Numbered from the stretch's first letter, positions 35,250 through 46,367 are shown. The stretch: 64,000 nucleotides of DNA from Arthrinium phaeospermum (GCA_006503535.1 QYRS01000010.1:124001-188000); one strand, 5' to 3'. Translations and numbers: made by a program. The notes: generated by a model not told the origin, from the letters alone.

Positions 35250-38168
35250 ATGGCTCCCTTTTTAACGAGCGGCTTCCCTCGAAGGAAGCGCGTCGTCGTC
35301 ATCGCCGTATTCGCCTTCTTCATATGGGCGCTTCTCCCCATCGAGGGCTTCAACCCGCCGCGACGCTTGCTCAATTCTGTCATGGCGGCCGGAGGCATTG
35401 AACTAGCCTCTTCTACTCTGCCCGGCGGCGTCGGCGCTATGCTGAGATATGTCGACCCGCTTATTGGAACCGTCAACGGAGGTCAGTCAGACGAGCCGGA
35501 TTGGGTTTCTGTATACTAACCTCTGAGCAGGCCATGTCTTCCCAGGGGCAACCCTGCCGTACGGTAAGAACCTAAAGTCTGCCGGATATTCAAACAAGCG
35601 GCAAAGGTATTGACGGAATTTTCAGGTATGGCAAAGGCTGTTGCCGACGTAGATAATTGGGGGGAGATCGCTGCGGGATTCGTGTCGGATTCTTCCAAAG
35701 TCACGGGCTTCTCTCATTTGCACGATTCAGGTAAGCGAACCATGCAGCTGGGTATACCGAGTATACTATCCTATCCCTGGTACTAATTTGTTTCCCAGGA
35801 ACCGGCGGTGTAAGTATTCTATGAGCCTTCCAGGGTGGCCTATATCGATACCTGTATACTAACACCACCATAGTCACCTTCGTTGGGCAATTTCCCGCTC
35901 TTCGTGCATCCGGGCTGCCCTGGTGACAACTACCTGGATTGCAGCTACTCAGGGGCAACTAGAGCTACGGAGAGAGTCGAGAACTCAACCGTGGCCCGCC
36001 CGGGATACTTCTCCATAACGCTGAACAACTCGGTCGGGTACGAAATGACCGCCGCTATGCATACCACCTTGTTCCGATTCAGCATCCCCGACCAAGGGGA
36101 AATACTGTCCTCGAACGGCATTGTGGTGCCCAATAGCCCAGTGCTACTACTAGACTTGACTGATCTAGGACGGACACGCCGCGGCGGTGAGATCCAAGTA
36201 GATCCCGAGAGCGGGCGCATGACCGGCAGCGGCAAGTTTAGTCCCTCGTTTGGGCACGGGCAATATTCCGCCTACTTCTGCGCCGACTTCAAAGGAGCGG
36301 ATATTCGCAAGACCGGCACCTTTGTCAATACCAAAGCAAACGAAACAGCCAAGGGGATGGGCAGAGGAAGCAGTACTGGATCTACAATGCCCGCGGGCTC
36401 TGCAGGTGGCTTTGTACAGTTTGATCGCCCCTCGGAAAGCCAATTCTTGGCCAGAGTTGGGCTGTCTTTCATGTCGGTGGCACAGGCTTGCCAGAACGCC
36501 GAGAGAGAGATACCGGATTTCGATTTCGACTCAGTCGTCGAGGCCAGTAAGAGGGCCTGGAGCGAGAAGCTGTCTGTAATCCAAGTCGAAGAGGCCGGGG
36601 TGAACGAGGATCTTTTGACGACCTTCTGGTCAGGCTTCTACCGAGCCCTGTTGTCGCCCCAAGACTACACAGGGGAGAACCCGTTGTGGAACTCAAGCGA
36701 GCCGTACTTGTAAGCTATGATGGTCAAACTCTCGGCGTCTTCCACCCCTTTTCATGTTTATGCCTGCCTCGTTCACATGGCTAACTCCCTACTAGCGACT
36801 CCTTCTACTGTATCTGGGACTCTTTCAGAGCTCAACATCCTCTGCTCACCCTTGTAGACCCCAAGGAACAAACACGGATGGTGCGAGCTCTGATCGACAT
36901 CTATAAGCACGAGGGAAAACTGCCAGATTGCAGAATGAGCTTTGCCAAGGGATACACCCAGGGCGGTTCCAACGGTGACGTGGTCCTGGCCGACGCCTTC
37001 TTGAAGAACCTGCATGAGGGCGTCGACTGGAACCTGGGATACGAGGCGGTCGTCTCGGACGCCGAGGTCGAGCCGGAAGACTGGACGAGCATCGGGAGGG
37101 GAAACCTCGAGGCCTGGAAGACGTACGGCTTTATTCCCAACGACGATGACGACAAGAACCACACGGGCCCGCAGACCCGGACGGTGTCGAGGACTGTCGA
37201 GTACGCCTACGAGGACTTCACGATCGCGCTGATGGCCAGGGGGCTCGGCCGAAAAGACGACGAGCGCAAGTACCTGGAGCGCAGCAAGAACTGGGAAAAC
37301 GTGTTCGACCCAGACGCCAAGGATCAGTACACGGACGGGGGGCTGGGCGTCGTCGGTAGCGACTTCAAGGGGTTCATGCAGCCGAGATCGCGGAACGGGG
37401 CCTTTACGTACCAGAACATGCGCCTGTGCAGTCCCGTGTACGAGATGCACAAGTGCTATTTCGATACCGTCTACGACACGTACGAGGGTAGCCCCTGGCT
37501 GTATACCTTCTATGTGCCGCAGGATATGGCGTCGCTCATTCTCAGGCTTGGTGGGAAAGAGGCCTTCATCGACAGGCTCAGCTATTTCCACTCGTCTGGT
37601 ATTATATACATGGGCAACGAGCAGTGTAGGTTTCACCTCCCGCTCGAGGGGCGATTTTGCGTGTACTTTGGCATCCTACTGACATACCATGTGCTTTTCA
37701 GCTTTTCTCCCAACATATCAATTCCACTACGGCGGTAGGCCCGGCCTCAGCTCGTATTGGCTGCACCAGTACATCCCAGGGCAGTTCAACAGCAGCATCA
37801 ATGGCATCCCTGGCAACGATGACTGCGCCATGGGGGCCTTTACCACGTTCGCCTTCATGGGATTCTTCCCAGTCGCAGGGCAAGACGTCTACCTGCTCAC
37901 GCCGCCGCTTTTCCGTGAAGTCCATCTGCAAACGCCCACGGGGAAGAGGGCTACCATTCGGAACATTGGATTCGATCCGTCGTACAAGGCCATCTATATC
38001 CAGAAAGCTAGGCTCAACGGGAAACCGTACACGAAGAACTGGATCACGCACGATTTCTTCTATCGCGGCGGCCTGCTAGAACTAACGCTGGGTCCCAAGG
38101 AGAGCGAATGGGGGACTAAGGAGGCGGACTTGCCACCGAGCTTGTCGACGCAGGCTAGGGCACCATAA
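35250..38168 (+). CDS. Glycoside hydrolase family 92 exo-alpha-mannosidase with N-terminal membrane anchor
   Basis: Seven exons: 35250..35481, 35531..35563, 35626..35730, 35799..35809, 35874..36709, 36796..37625, 37702..38168; 837 residues, frame closing exactly. GH92 enzymes are calcium-dependent inverting exo-alpha-mannosidases, often alpha-1,2-specific. Hallmarks: YVDPLIGTVNGGHVFPGATLPYGM, FSHLHDSGTGGSPSLGNFP, RMSFAKGYTQGGSNGDVVLAD, CYFDTVYDTYEGSPWLYTFYVPQD (Glu as expected acid), GGRPGLSSYWLHQYIP and GNDDCAMGAFTTF (Asp pair as base). The first 30 residues are a basic stretch then one hydrophobic helix (RRKRVVVIAVFAFFIWALLP), which fits a signal anchor rather than a cleaved peptide. Exon 4 is only 11 bp and is required for the GTGGS motif. 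Same strand as GH125. Confidence 0.92.
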
Positions 38169-38273
38169 AAAAAGAGGATGTGGTTATGACTTATTCCTAC
38201 AAATAAAACAGTAATAGCCGTAATATACACACAATTGAATGAATAATTCTAGTAATTTGCTATAGAAGCCTCG

Positions 38274-39437
38274 TTACCGTGGGCGAGGGATGTGGCCATG
38301 CAGCACAGTGTTTCTCCCAGTTGCGATCCTCTCGCCCTGAGCCGAAAACAATCTCTCGGGGCCAAGTCCGTCACCACCGTCAGCAGAGAGAGTTCGAGAA
38401 AGCTCGCCGTAGAACTCCCTCAGCATCAGACCGTTGATGACGACCTTCTGGGCCACGTTTTCGAGCTCGAGTAGCGGCTCGAAGGCCCTCTGCAGTTTGT
38501 TCATGCGGGTCGGTTCCTGCACGACAGGGTCCCGGATTTCGACCTTCATGTACCGCCGGCTGCTGTCTTCTTCCGCCGCCAGACTGGCATCCAGTAGGTC
38601 GATCCGGAGGGTGTCGAAGCGCTTGTCGGCGCGTTCGCAGACCTGCAGGCACAGCTGCAGCGACTCGAGCCGCTCGCACTCGCGCAGCACCTCGACGGCG
38701 CGGCGCACCTCGGCCTCGAGCTGCGAGATCTCGCGCGCGCCGTGCGACGTGGGGCACGCGATGACGAGCGTCACGTCGCGCAGCCACTTGGCGGCGCGGC
38801 CCGTCAGCGGGCCCAGGGGGCCCGGCCTTTCGCCGTTCGGCGGGGGCGTCAGCGCCCGCATCCACGAATGCCACGACCCAAAGTCGCGAGATTCGATGCG
38901 CACCTCGTGCCTGGTAACGCCTACGTTGAAGACAAAGGCGTTTTGCCCGTACAGCCTGCTGTAGATGAAGTCGTGCCAGTAGCGGCTCGTTTGGGCGAGG
39001 CCCAGGCCCCCAGCACCGGGCTTGTTGGGGATCGGGACCATCATGTTTTTGTGGTAGCCCTTCGGAAAAGGCATCATCTGATGCGCGATCTGGATGGGCT
39101 TGTTGGCTTGCCGGGCGGAGAAGAACTGGGTGGCGCAACCGGTGGATGTGGAGAGGCCATCTGGGAAAAGCTCTCGGAGGACTTGCTGGAGCAGCTCGGG
39201 GGGTAGGCTACCAAGCAGGCCCTGAGGATTGACGTGTTTTCCAGTTGCTGAGGAGGTGTCTGGTTTCGGTCTGTCCGACTGCTTCCGTTTCCTTGTCTTC
39301 CCTGTCCTCGACTCGTTCTGACGGGCTGACAGATCAGACGAGTCCAGCAGGCCATGCGTATCCAAAACGATCTCGGGGTAGCCCCAACCCCCGCCGGTAC
39401 AAACACATTGGTGACTCCAGGGGCCATGAGCAGACAT
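38274..39437 (-). CDS. F-box-like protein, function unknown
   Basis: Single exon, 387 residues, start ATG 39437. An F-box-like segment (LGSLPPELLQQVLRELF, about residues 75-91) follows a basic, Ser/Arg/Lys-rich leader (GKTRKRKQSDRPKP). The remainder resembles fungal hypothetical proteins that start with an F-box and contain no recognised repeat. The text QTSRYWHDFIYSRLYGQNAFVFNVG looks like the usual region just after such F-boxes. F-box proteins normally bind Skp1 and select substrates for ubiquitination, but no substrate can be inferred. Its 3' end faces the GH92 gene only 105 bp away; its 5' end is divergent from the AT-hook gene across 444 bp. Confidence 0.7.
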   Translation of the reverse strand: MSAHGPWSHQCVCTGGGWGYPEIVLDTHGLLDSSDLSARQNESRTGKTRKRKQSDRPKPDTSSATGKHVNPQGLLGSLPPELLQQVLRELFPDGLSTSTGCATQFFSARQANKPIQIAHQMMPFPKGYHKNMMVPIPNKPGAGGLGLAQTSRYWHDFIYSRLYGQNAFVFNVGVTRHEVRIESRDFGSWHSWMRALTPPPNGERPGPLGPLTGRAAKWLRDVTLVIACPTSHGAREISQLEAEVRRAVEVLRECERLESLQLCLQVCERADKRFDTLRIDLLDASLAAEEDSSRRYMKVEIRDPVVQEPTRMNKLQRAFEPLLELENVAQKVVINGLMLREFYGELSRTLSADGGDGLGPERLFSAQGERIATGRNTVLHGHIPRPR

Positions 39438-39683
39438 GGTGATGACGCCTCTTAAAACAGACGAGCCAATGGACTAGAACCTACAAGGTGAGTCTCGATG
39501 CCTGACATTGTTGCTCGACGACATGCTGCTGTATATATACTCGCAACTAACAACATCGGGTTCTCCACTGAAAGGGTGACTGCCTAATAAGTGAGCAACC
39601 CTGCAAGCCGGGTCCATTATTCTAGGTACCGCTCATCTCATCTCATCTGATGGAACCTTAGCTCAGATCGGGAGGTATCATCG

Positions 39684-39695
39684 AGTCACGTGACT
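39684..39695. promoter_or_regulatory. CACGTG-containing 12-bp perfect palindrome
   Basis: AGTCACGTGACT equals its own reverse complement. Its core is the canonical E-box bound by bHLH factors such as Cbf1 and Pho4. Binding is inferred from sequence only. Confidence 0.55.
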
Positions 39696-39760
39696 TGGCG
39701 CCACATGCCCAAGCCTGTCGCGATCGGGTGCCGCGTTGCCTAGTCTATTGCTTTATGCGT

Positions 39761-39768
39761 TGACGTCA
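39761..39768. promoter_or_regulatory. CRE-like site TGACGTCA
   Basis: Perfect 8-bp CRE core. The surrounding 13-mer CGTTGACGTCAGC (39758-39770) recurs exactly at 47147-47159 in the long gene-poor stretch. Confidence 0.5.
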
Positions 39769-39881
39769 GCTAGCCAAGGTAGTCTGTATAGGACACATTC
39801 AAAAGCGCAGACACACACATCTGCATTTGGTTCACACTCGTAGACGGTTCTCCCTTCCCCATTCTGTTTCTATTAGAAAAC

Positions 39882-41635
39882 ATGCCGCCCAAGAAGCGAG
39901 AAAATGGCCATTCCACACCCCAGGCTGCTACAAGACGCCGACGCTCGGCCCGGGTAAGCTCAACCGGCAAGAAGAGCAACTACTTTGAGGATGACGCAGA
40001 TGAGTCGGACGGCATCGGTGCGGTGCGCAAACCGGCCAAAAACACCAAGAAGCGTGCCCGGTCAGAGTTGGAATCTGCCGGCGATGACGATTCTGATGAA
40101 GCGCTATATGCAGAGGAAGGCGATTCTTCTTCCAGGGACAATGAGGATGAGGAAGACGAGGATGATGAGTCTGACGAGGCTAAGCCCGACCTGCCGACCA
40201 AACGGGGCCGAGGGCGCCCACCGGGGAAAAGCCCCAAGACTTCCAAGAAGACAAAAATGGAAGACGATTCGGATGCGGCCCCGCCCAGGAAAAGGGGCCG
40301 GCCCTCCAAAGCCGCAACCCCCAAGGGCCGGCCAAGCGCGGCTGCTACTGCCAGAGATGGCGACGAGTCCGACGATGAGGAGTTCGACGAGGAAAACAGG
40401 ATTACCTTTGAGCCACTGCCACAATTACGGGATATGGGTGGCATCGAGTACGAAGACACCCGGATCCACCCAAACACCTTGGCCTTCCTCAAGGATCTCA
40501 AGGCCAACAACAAGAGATCTTGGCTGAAGGGTATGTGTGATATTCCCAGACTGTACTGATGGCCGGCCATCTTTGTGACTAACGACTTGCCTGCGCGCGT
40601 GCTCCTGGCAGCCCGAGACCCCGAATTCCGCCGATCGTTGAAGGATTGGGACTCTTTCGTCGAGACGCTTACCGAGAAAATCACCGAGGTCGATGAGACG
40701 ATCCCGGAGCTTCCTCTCAAGGACGTCGTCTTCAGGATATACCGAGATATCCGTTTTTCCAAGGACCCGACGCCTTACAAGGTAGCTCATTCCTCCCCCT
40801 TGATCCGTAGCGCGTGTGGGACTGTGCACTGAACAAACAACCCCCCTTTTACTAAACTTTAGCCTCATTACTCTGCCGCATGGTATGTACCTCAATTTTG
40901 ACCGTCTGGTCTTGACTCTCTATCCGCCAATAGGACCAAGCTCATCCAGAGATACCACAACAGGTCACGAACCGGCCGCAAAGGCCCCTATGCATGCTAC
41001 TACGTCCACTGCGAGCCCGGAGGCCATTGCTTCGTAGGCGGCGGGCTGTGGCATCCCGATAAGGACGCCATCGCCAAGCTACGCGCCAGCATCGACGAGC
41101 GGCCGCACCGGATCCGGCGCGTTCTGTCCAGCCCGCAATTCCGCCGCACCTTCTTGCCCAAGGCCAAGGACGGCGACGACAAGTCCATTATCGCCGCGTT
41201 CACGGCTGCAAACAAAGAAAACGCACTTAAGACGAGGCCCCAGGTACGTTGCTCTGTGGGACGACCAATGGTCATCCCCAGCTTGGCTAGCGCCCGGCTC
41301 TGTAATTCTGCTGACCCGAAACGGGTAGGGTTTCCATCCCGACCACCGAGACATCGAACTTCTGAAGTTGCGCAACTTCACCATCGGGACCAAGATCAAA
41401 GACTCGGATTTCACCTCGTCGGGTGCGCAAGATAAGATCATGGCCATCGTTGAGCCCATGGTGGAATATGTATGTAGCAACCGCGATGAGAAAGAACCAG
41501 TGTGTCCGGCAACGGGTAGCAGCTAATCTGAGTGTTGCGTAGGTCACTTTCCTGAATCGAGTCGTCATGCCAGATCCTGGCGATGACTCGGATTCCGACT
41601 CGGATGATGACAATGCAGAAGTGGGTAATGATTGA
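39882..41635 (+). CDS. AT-hook protein with DUF2461 domain
   Basis: Six exons: 39882..40530, 40612..40781, 40864..40883, 40964..41243, 41329..41469, 41543..41635; 450 residues. The N-terminal 170 residues are basic and acidic, with two good AT-hooks (KRGRGRPPGK at 107-116, RKRGRPSK at 136-143) and a weaker KGRPS at 148-152, implying minor-groove DNA binding in the nucleus. The C-terminal half is the DUF2461 domain (FLKDLKANNKRSWLKARDPEF, FRIYRDIRFSKDPTPYKPHYSAAW, SRTGRKGPYACYYVHCEPGG, FVGGGLWHPD). A 20-bp exon is needed to make PHYSAAW, and the 3' splice site at 40963 (not the earlier one at 40933) gives the conserved WSRTGRKGPY. The domain has no established biochemical role that I know. The tail is Asp/Ser-rich. 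Confidence 0.88.
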
Positions 41636-42208
41636 GATGTGGGCTTTGCATGACAGACAGTTGCAGTCTGTTTCCTTAGGGCGCTTACTTAGCCACAAGT
41701 TATTGTGTGGGACGAGCCGTGAGCAAGAGATCTTGCACCGCTTACTTAGCCACAAGTTATTGTGTGGGACGAGCCGTGAGCAAGAGATCTTGCACGATTC
41801 CAAATAGTGAACAACTTGGGACTCGGGTGTGTAGAAATGTTATAATATGTATAAGATGCTGTTGATTGGCCCCCTGGTCGAAACCGGCAGCGAGACGGTC
41901 ACGTTCCGCACAGTCATAACATCTTTCGCGTATTCCTCTGAGATAGCACTGTGACTATGCTGTTCGTCAACACAGTTGGTAGCATCCACTGTAGCTCCAA
42001 CAACAGACAAAAGGCGAATGCGAAGACGTTGATTGTCCCATCCCGTCTGCTACACCATAGTCCCAAGATTGCAGCGATGAAAAGACGACCTGAAAGAGGT
42101 AGGCGCACGTCACATTGACTTTGGAATCACACCGTCAGGCCTAGCCCGGGTCCATCCCTTTCCATCTTGTGTTGATGAGCATGCGAAGACAAGGCGATGC
42201 GATCATGC
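41636..42208. other. Convergent spacer with 57-bp tandem duplication
   Basis: 573 bp between the 3' ends of the AT-hook gene (plus) and the C2H2 regulator (minus). It contains the perfect 57-bp tandem duplication listed separately. No gene. Confidence 0.5.
41682..41795. repeat. Perfect 57-bp direct tandem duplication
   Basis: Two head-to-tail copies, 41682-41738 and 41739-41795, each starting cgcttacttagccacaagtt and ending gatcttgcac, with no mismatch seen. It lies 46 bp after the DUF2461 stop codon, so probably in or near its 3'UTR. Identity of the copies suggests a recent event. Confidence 0.93.
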
Positions 42209-45200
42209 TCATCCCAGACCGCCATTAGGGGGCAATCTTGCAAGTGGTGTTCTATCTCGAGGCTTCTCTAGGAGATCCGCGTAGCCTTCTAATCCGTTGC
42301 CAATGACCTTCACTATATCAAACATGTGGTTCCCTTTGAACGTCTCCGCCCAGAGCCTGGTGACAGCTGCGGCGAGTTGCCTCAGCTTCGTGTTATCATT
42401 CGCCGTATAATCAACTTCCGACGGGTGGCCAGAAGCACTTCCTGATAGGGAAGGGTCGATAGGTACGGCGAACTCGGTCTCGTCCAACATTCGTCGTAGC
42501 ATCTCCAAGAGATTTCGTTCGTCTGGCGAAGCAGGCGGGTCGCCTGGTCCAATCGAGGCCAGCGTCATCAGCCATTTTGACAACAGTATAGCACATTCGA
42601 GGTTACAGACTATGACCTGTCAGTATGGGTAGTCAACCAAGGCCTCATAGTACTCACAAGAGTGCTGTATGCTCCACTCAGTGGACTTTCTCCTTGCTAC
42701 ATAATTAACTCCAAGCTTGACCAGCATGGACAAAGCATGAATCGCCTGGACAACTGCTCTATTGAGCCGCACACTCCGGTTGAGATAAGGTGCATCATGA
42801 AATGCAGCGGCAATTTGACCTGCCTCCCGTGTCTCCAAAGTCCTGCTAGGACTCAAGTCCGTATACAACCGTATCGAAGCCAAACGCCAGAGAGCGGTTG
42901 AATTGTATGCGACGGGGCCTCCTGCGAACGAATCGCCGCCACTCTGCGGGTTCATTTCTGCCGCGCGCGATTGGTGCTGCTCAAAGCTCATCTGCCACAT
43001 CCGCAATGCTTGTGCAACCTCTTCAACATCATCTGGCCGCAGCCCGCGAGGCGCCTCAAAGGAAGGCACAGACGAAAAGCATGTCTGCTTTAGGAGGAAC
43101 ACGTGCTGCAGTACAGCATGGATCAACCCGTAGTTCCCGAGGGCTGACATGTACAACGCAGGACCTTGTGGAGGACGGCTAAAAAGGCGAGAAAATGCGT
43201 CTTGGAGAGAAATATCCATGCTGGAGAAAGCATGCCGCGCTTCCTGCCACTGCCAAGCCGACTCGGCTCGCCACAGCTTCGACGAATGCGGAAGGAAGAT
43301 GTTCAACTCGGACGTGAGCAGCAAAGGTGGCATGTTGTATGCAATACTGCACAGGTTGAAGAAGCAGTACACTATGAGCTTTGTTCGATTGGCCCCTTCA
43401 ATTCGAATCCATGCTTCCCAGTCAGCGGTCTGAGTTGAATCCGCCATGAACCCTTCCTCGCGAACAAGCAAGGCCAGCAGGCTCTGAAGTGACAGTGCCT
43501 CATGCAGGATGGCTTTTGCTCCCCAGAGCCCGACGGCAAAGAGCAAGAGGAGGGCCTGTATGGTCTCCATGCGTGATTGTGGAGTGTTTGGGGAACTATG
43601 TTTGGCTCTGGTCAGTTCAGCGAAACAAGTATTGAGAATTACGAGAGCGGCTGCGAATGTCTTACTATGGTTCCCTGTGGGTTTCCTGCGTCATGGGCCT
43701 CTCCTGTTGAACTGAGCTGAACGAATGCCGGAAACCATGACTCGGCGATGGTCGAGTAGAATGCGGGCTATAGGCAGCAGGAGTTGGAAGCAAACCATGA
43801 ACCTCATGGCTATGCCTCCGCCGAATCTGTTCCGTGGCTACAGCTTTCGCGGCATACCACAGGGCGTTGCCTCGGTGGTTTTCGAATCTGTACTGTGCAC
43901 CAACTGCCAGTATTGCCAGTAGTAATTCCGGCGATAGGTCAACCACACTGATGGTTGGCAGATGAAGAATGGGGAGATGGTCATGGAATCCACTGACATA
44001 CCCCTCAAGAAACCGTGTAAGGGTATGGCGAGAAGGGAAAATGAAGTCGTTCGGGAGTATCGAAGAGAACTCCTCCAAGCGGCTCTTCAAGACCGTGTGA
44101 TCCATGGCTGACACTCTCAACGGAGGCGCCCTCATAGAGTCCTCGTGGCCTCTGCCACCTGCATCCGATGCGTCTCGAAGGTCGGGTTGCAAGGACGGGA
44201 ATCGCGATGGAAATTGCGACGCCGGTTTGGAGGCTCCTCGTTGCAAGTCCGTAGGATTCCGTGGCCACATGCTGGGGCTCTGGTCCGTTTCGAAGGCCTG
44301 AGGTAAGAAGTGGGAAGAGGATGAATAGTCATCCAAGAACAGGTTGTAGTCCTCGTAGGCCGAAGAAGTCCCTTGGCTAGGAAAACCGACAGTGATAGCA
44401 GCCGCAGTTTCCTGCTGCTCCCTACCCCGGTCCCCATAGGCCAGGCTATCCTCATAAGGCTTTATCCGTGAGATACCACTGGATGCCTGCCCCAAGTCAC
44501 TCATCATCGGTGGCATGGAGTTGACTTCATTTGCTGAAGCGATCTGGGTCGCGGCGTCAGATAAGAGATCAAGATTGCAAGCTGCAGCTCTACCCGGTTG
44601 TCTTGGGTCTGGAGCAAGTGTAGGCACAGATACGGAAGCGAGAGACTCCGAGTTGTACTGTTGAGTATGAGCGCGAGGCATACCCATCATGCCATTACCA
44701 ACGTGGTTCTCGGTTGGCATTTGCTGTTGGTCAACAGCGCCGACAACAGAGGGTTTCCGTGGCCGGACGCCGTCTTTATTTGAGCCTTCATTCAGGTGAA
44801 CGAGTTTCTCGTGGCGGACAAGGAGATCTCTGATATCCATGTAAGCATGTCTCCCGCCAACAATGCGCGGGCTTCTTTATATGGTGGTGACAGAGGTTGT
44901 GTGTATTAAAGTTGTAGGGTAAGGACTTGGCAGGGGAAGTGCAAGTATGCGCATGTCTAAATGGGACCAGCAGCGTAGAGGAATCATGGATGTGGCGCGT
45001 GTCTAAGTATATGGACAGGCTATAAAATCATGAAGTCGTGGGGGGAGCATAGAAAAGAAGGGAAAAGACCAACCGGCGTCCGAATGTCTTCCCACAACGG
45101 GCCCAACCACAGGCAAATGGTTTCTCTTTTGTGTGTGTACGCTCATGTCTCTGTACATGTTCCACACGCCTAAGGTAGATTGATGCCAATGGTCAGCCAG

Positions 45201-45411
45201 TATACCAGGATTCTCTCATGAGCGGAGGGACTAAGACGAGGGTTGGGCTCGCTCCTTGCCTTGCCTTGTCTTTGCTTTTGCCTTGGGCTTACCTAAATCG
45301 CTTGCTGCAATACTTGCACGGCAGGGTTTTGGGCTTTTGCTGCTTGCCTTCCGCAATATCGTCGGCATTACCAGAAATGGTAGCCGTCTCTACCGACTGA
45401 ATTGACTGCAT
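42209..45411 (-). CDS. ADR1-like C2H2 zinc-finger transcription regulator with fungal_trans domain
   Basis: Five exons: complement(42209..42609, 42658..43595, 43666..44829, 45074..45169, 45293..45411); 905 residues with exact frame closure. Two C2H2 fingers near the N-terminus: C32-C35-H48-H52 (CKYCSKRFRRVEHVQRHERTH) and C60-C65-H78-H83 (CGWARCGKTFGRRDLLVRHEKLVH), each assembled across introns. A Ser/Gln-rich linker follows, then the middle-homology region of fungal regulators (FIFPSRHTLTRFLEGYVSGF, HLPILHLPTISVVDLSPELLLAILAVGAQ) and a helical C-terminus. This finger-pair plus middle-homology layout is that of ADR1/AmdX-type regulators. The start ATG 45411 begins MQSIQSVETA; the frame continues upstream without ATG. 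The exon 2 donor is GTTGGT, unusual but permitted. Target genes are not evident; neighbouring CAZyme genes are candidates only. Confidence 0.88.
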
Positions 45412-46351
45412 GTCGGTAGAGGTAGAACAAGCGCGTGAATAAGGGGGGCTGCGCCTTGACTGGCAAAGGGTAGCGAGGAAATGCGGTATGTAGGTAGCAG
45501 TCACCCAAGTACAAGGAAGTGGGGGATGGAAGTTGGGGGGTGGAACTTTGGCAGTTGGGTCAACAAATGTGTGCCGTTGGTGCACCGGAAGAAGGAAGTC
45601 GCTGGCGGGGTGGCAGGCTGTTGGATGAATGCATCGACGGATAGCAAAACGATAGAATAGTCAAACAACTCAGCTGCTCTGAGATTGGAACTCGGCATCT
45701 AGACCCCAGATCCCGATAAGGACCACGCGCCTGCCTTGCCTACCTACACGATACAAGTAAGAGCCAGCACGCGACACCTAGTGGAACAAAGGAATGACCG
45801 AAGCAGGTCGATGTGATGTTGGCGCTTAAACGAAGAAGGTGAGTGAGTAGGTATGTATATATGGTAGGTGGGGGGATATTGTGGAGGAGGCGGCAGCGGG
45901 TGTCGAATATCTGGTCGATCTGCAACAGTTATACACAACAAATGATAGCTGCCCATGTAGGTGGATGGATCAAGTGGTCAATGGCTGAGACGAGGGAGGA
46001 AGACGCTGCGGTCTCCCCCCAGGAACGGCCTCCAGAAAGTGGTTCTATGGTGCTTGCGTGGGCGAAGGGCATGGGCTCTTGAACTGGAGTATTACGAGCT
46101 GGAGATTCGCGACGCAGATAGCAGCAGCAGTGGTGAAGGGGATGTATCACGGAATGGTAATGAATTCGGGGGTTGGCTAAATCCATGGATGGTGCGTGAG
46201 GAGAGAATGCGGAGATGGGAGACACTTTTGAGTCTGAACGCACGCACACACTCCGACAACTGCCACCCAAACAGTCGGCCAGAGCCTGGCGGACGCGCTT
46301 GAGTGAGCTTGAGGTACATACATGTATGGTTGTGGTTAGCTCTGAGCTCGG

Positions 46352-46367
46352 CACCTAACGTTAGGTG
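46352..46367. promoter_or_regulatory. 16-bp perfect palindrome CACCTAACGTTAGGTG
   Basis: Self-complementary over 16 bases and immediately followed by ttacct. It lies about 940 bp upstream of the C2H2 regulator start. A related acgttaggttaggtacc string occurs at about 63088-63104. A dimeric protein-binding site is possible; nothing in the sequence proves it. Confidence 0.4.

Larger units (their letters stand above)
39438..39881. promoter_or_regulatory. Short divergent promoter with CACGTG palindrome and CRE-like site
   Basis: 444 bp between the starts of the F-box-like gene (minus) and the AT-hook/DUF2461 gene (plus). It contains the perfect 12-bp palindrome AGTCACGTGACT at 39684-39695 (bHLH/Cbf1-type E-box core) and TGACGTCA at 39761-39768 (bZIP/CRE core). 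A CATCT triplet repeat lies at about 39634-39648. Both sites are 100-200 bp upstream of the plus-strand start. Confidence 0.55.

Noticed and set aside
40934..40963. Earlier acceptor (AATAG at 40933) for exon 4 of the DUF2461 gene
   Set aside because: It keeps the frame but inserts about ten residues (TKLIQRYHN) into the conserved AAWSRTGRKGPY motif; the later CAACAG acceptor gives the motif exactly.
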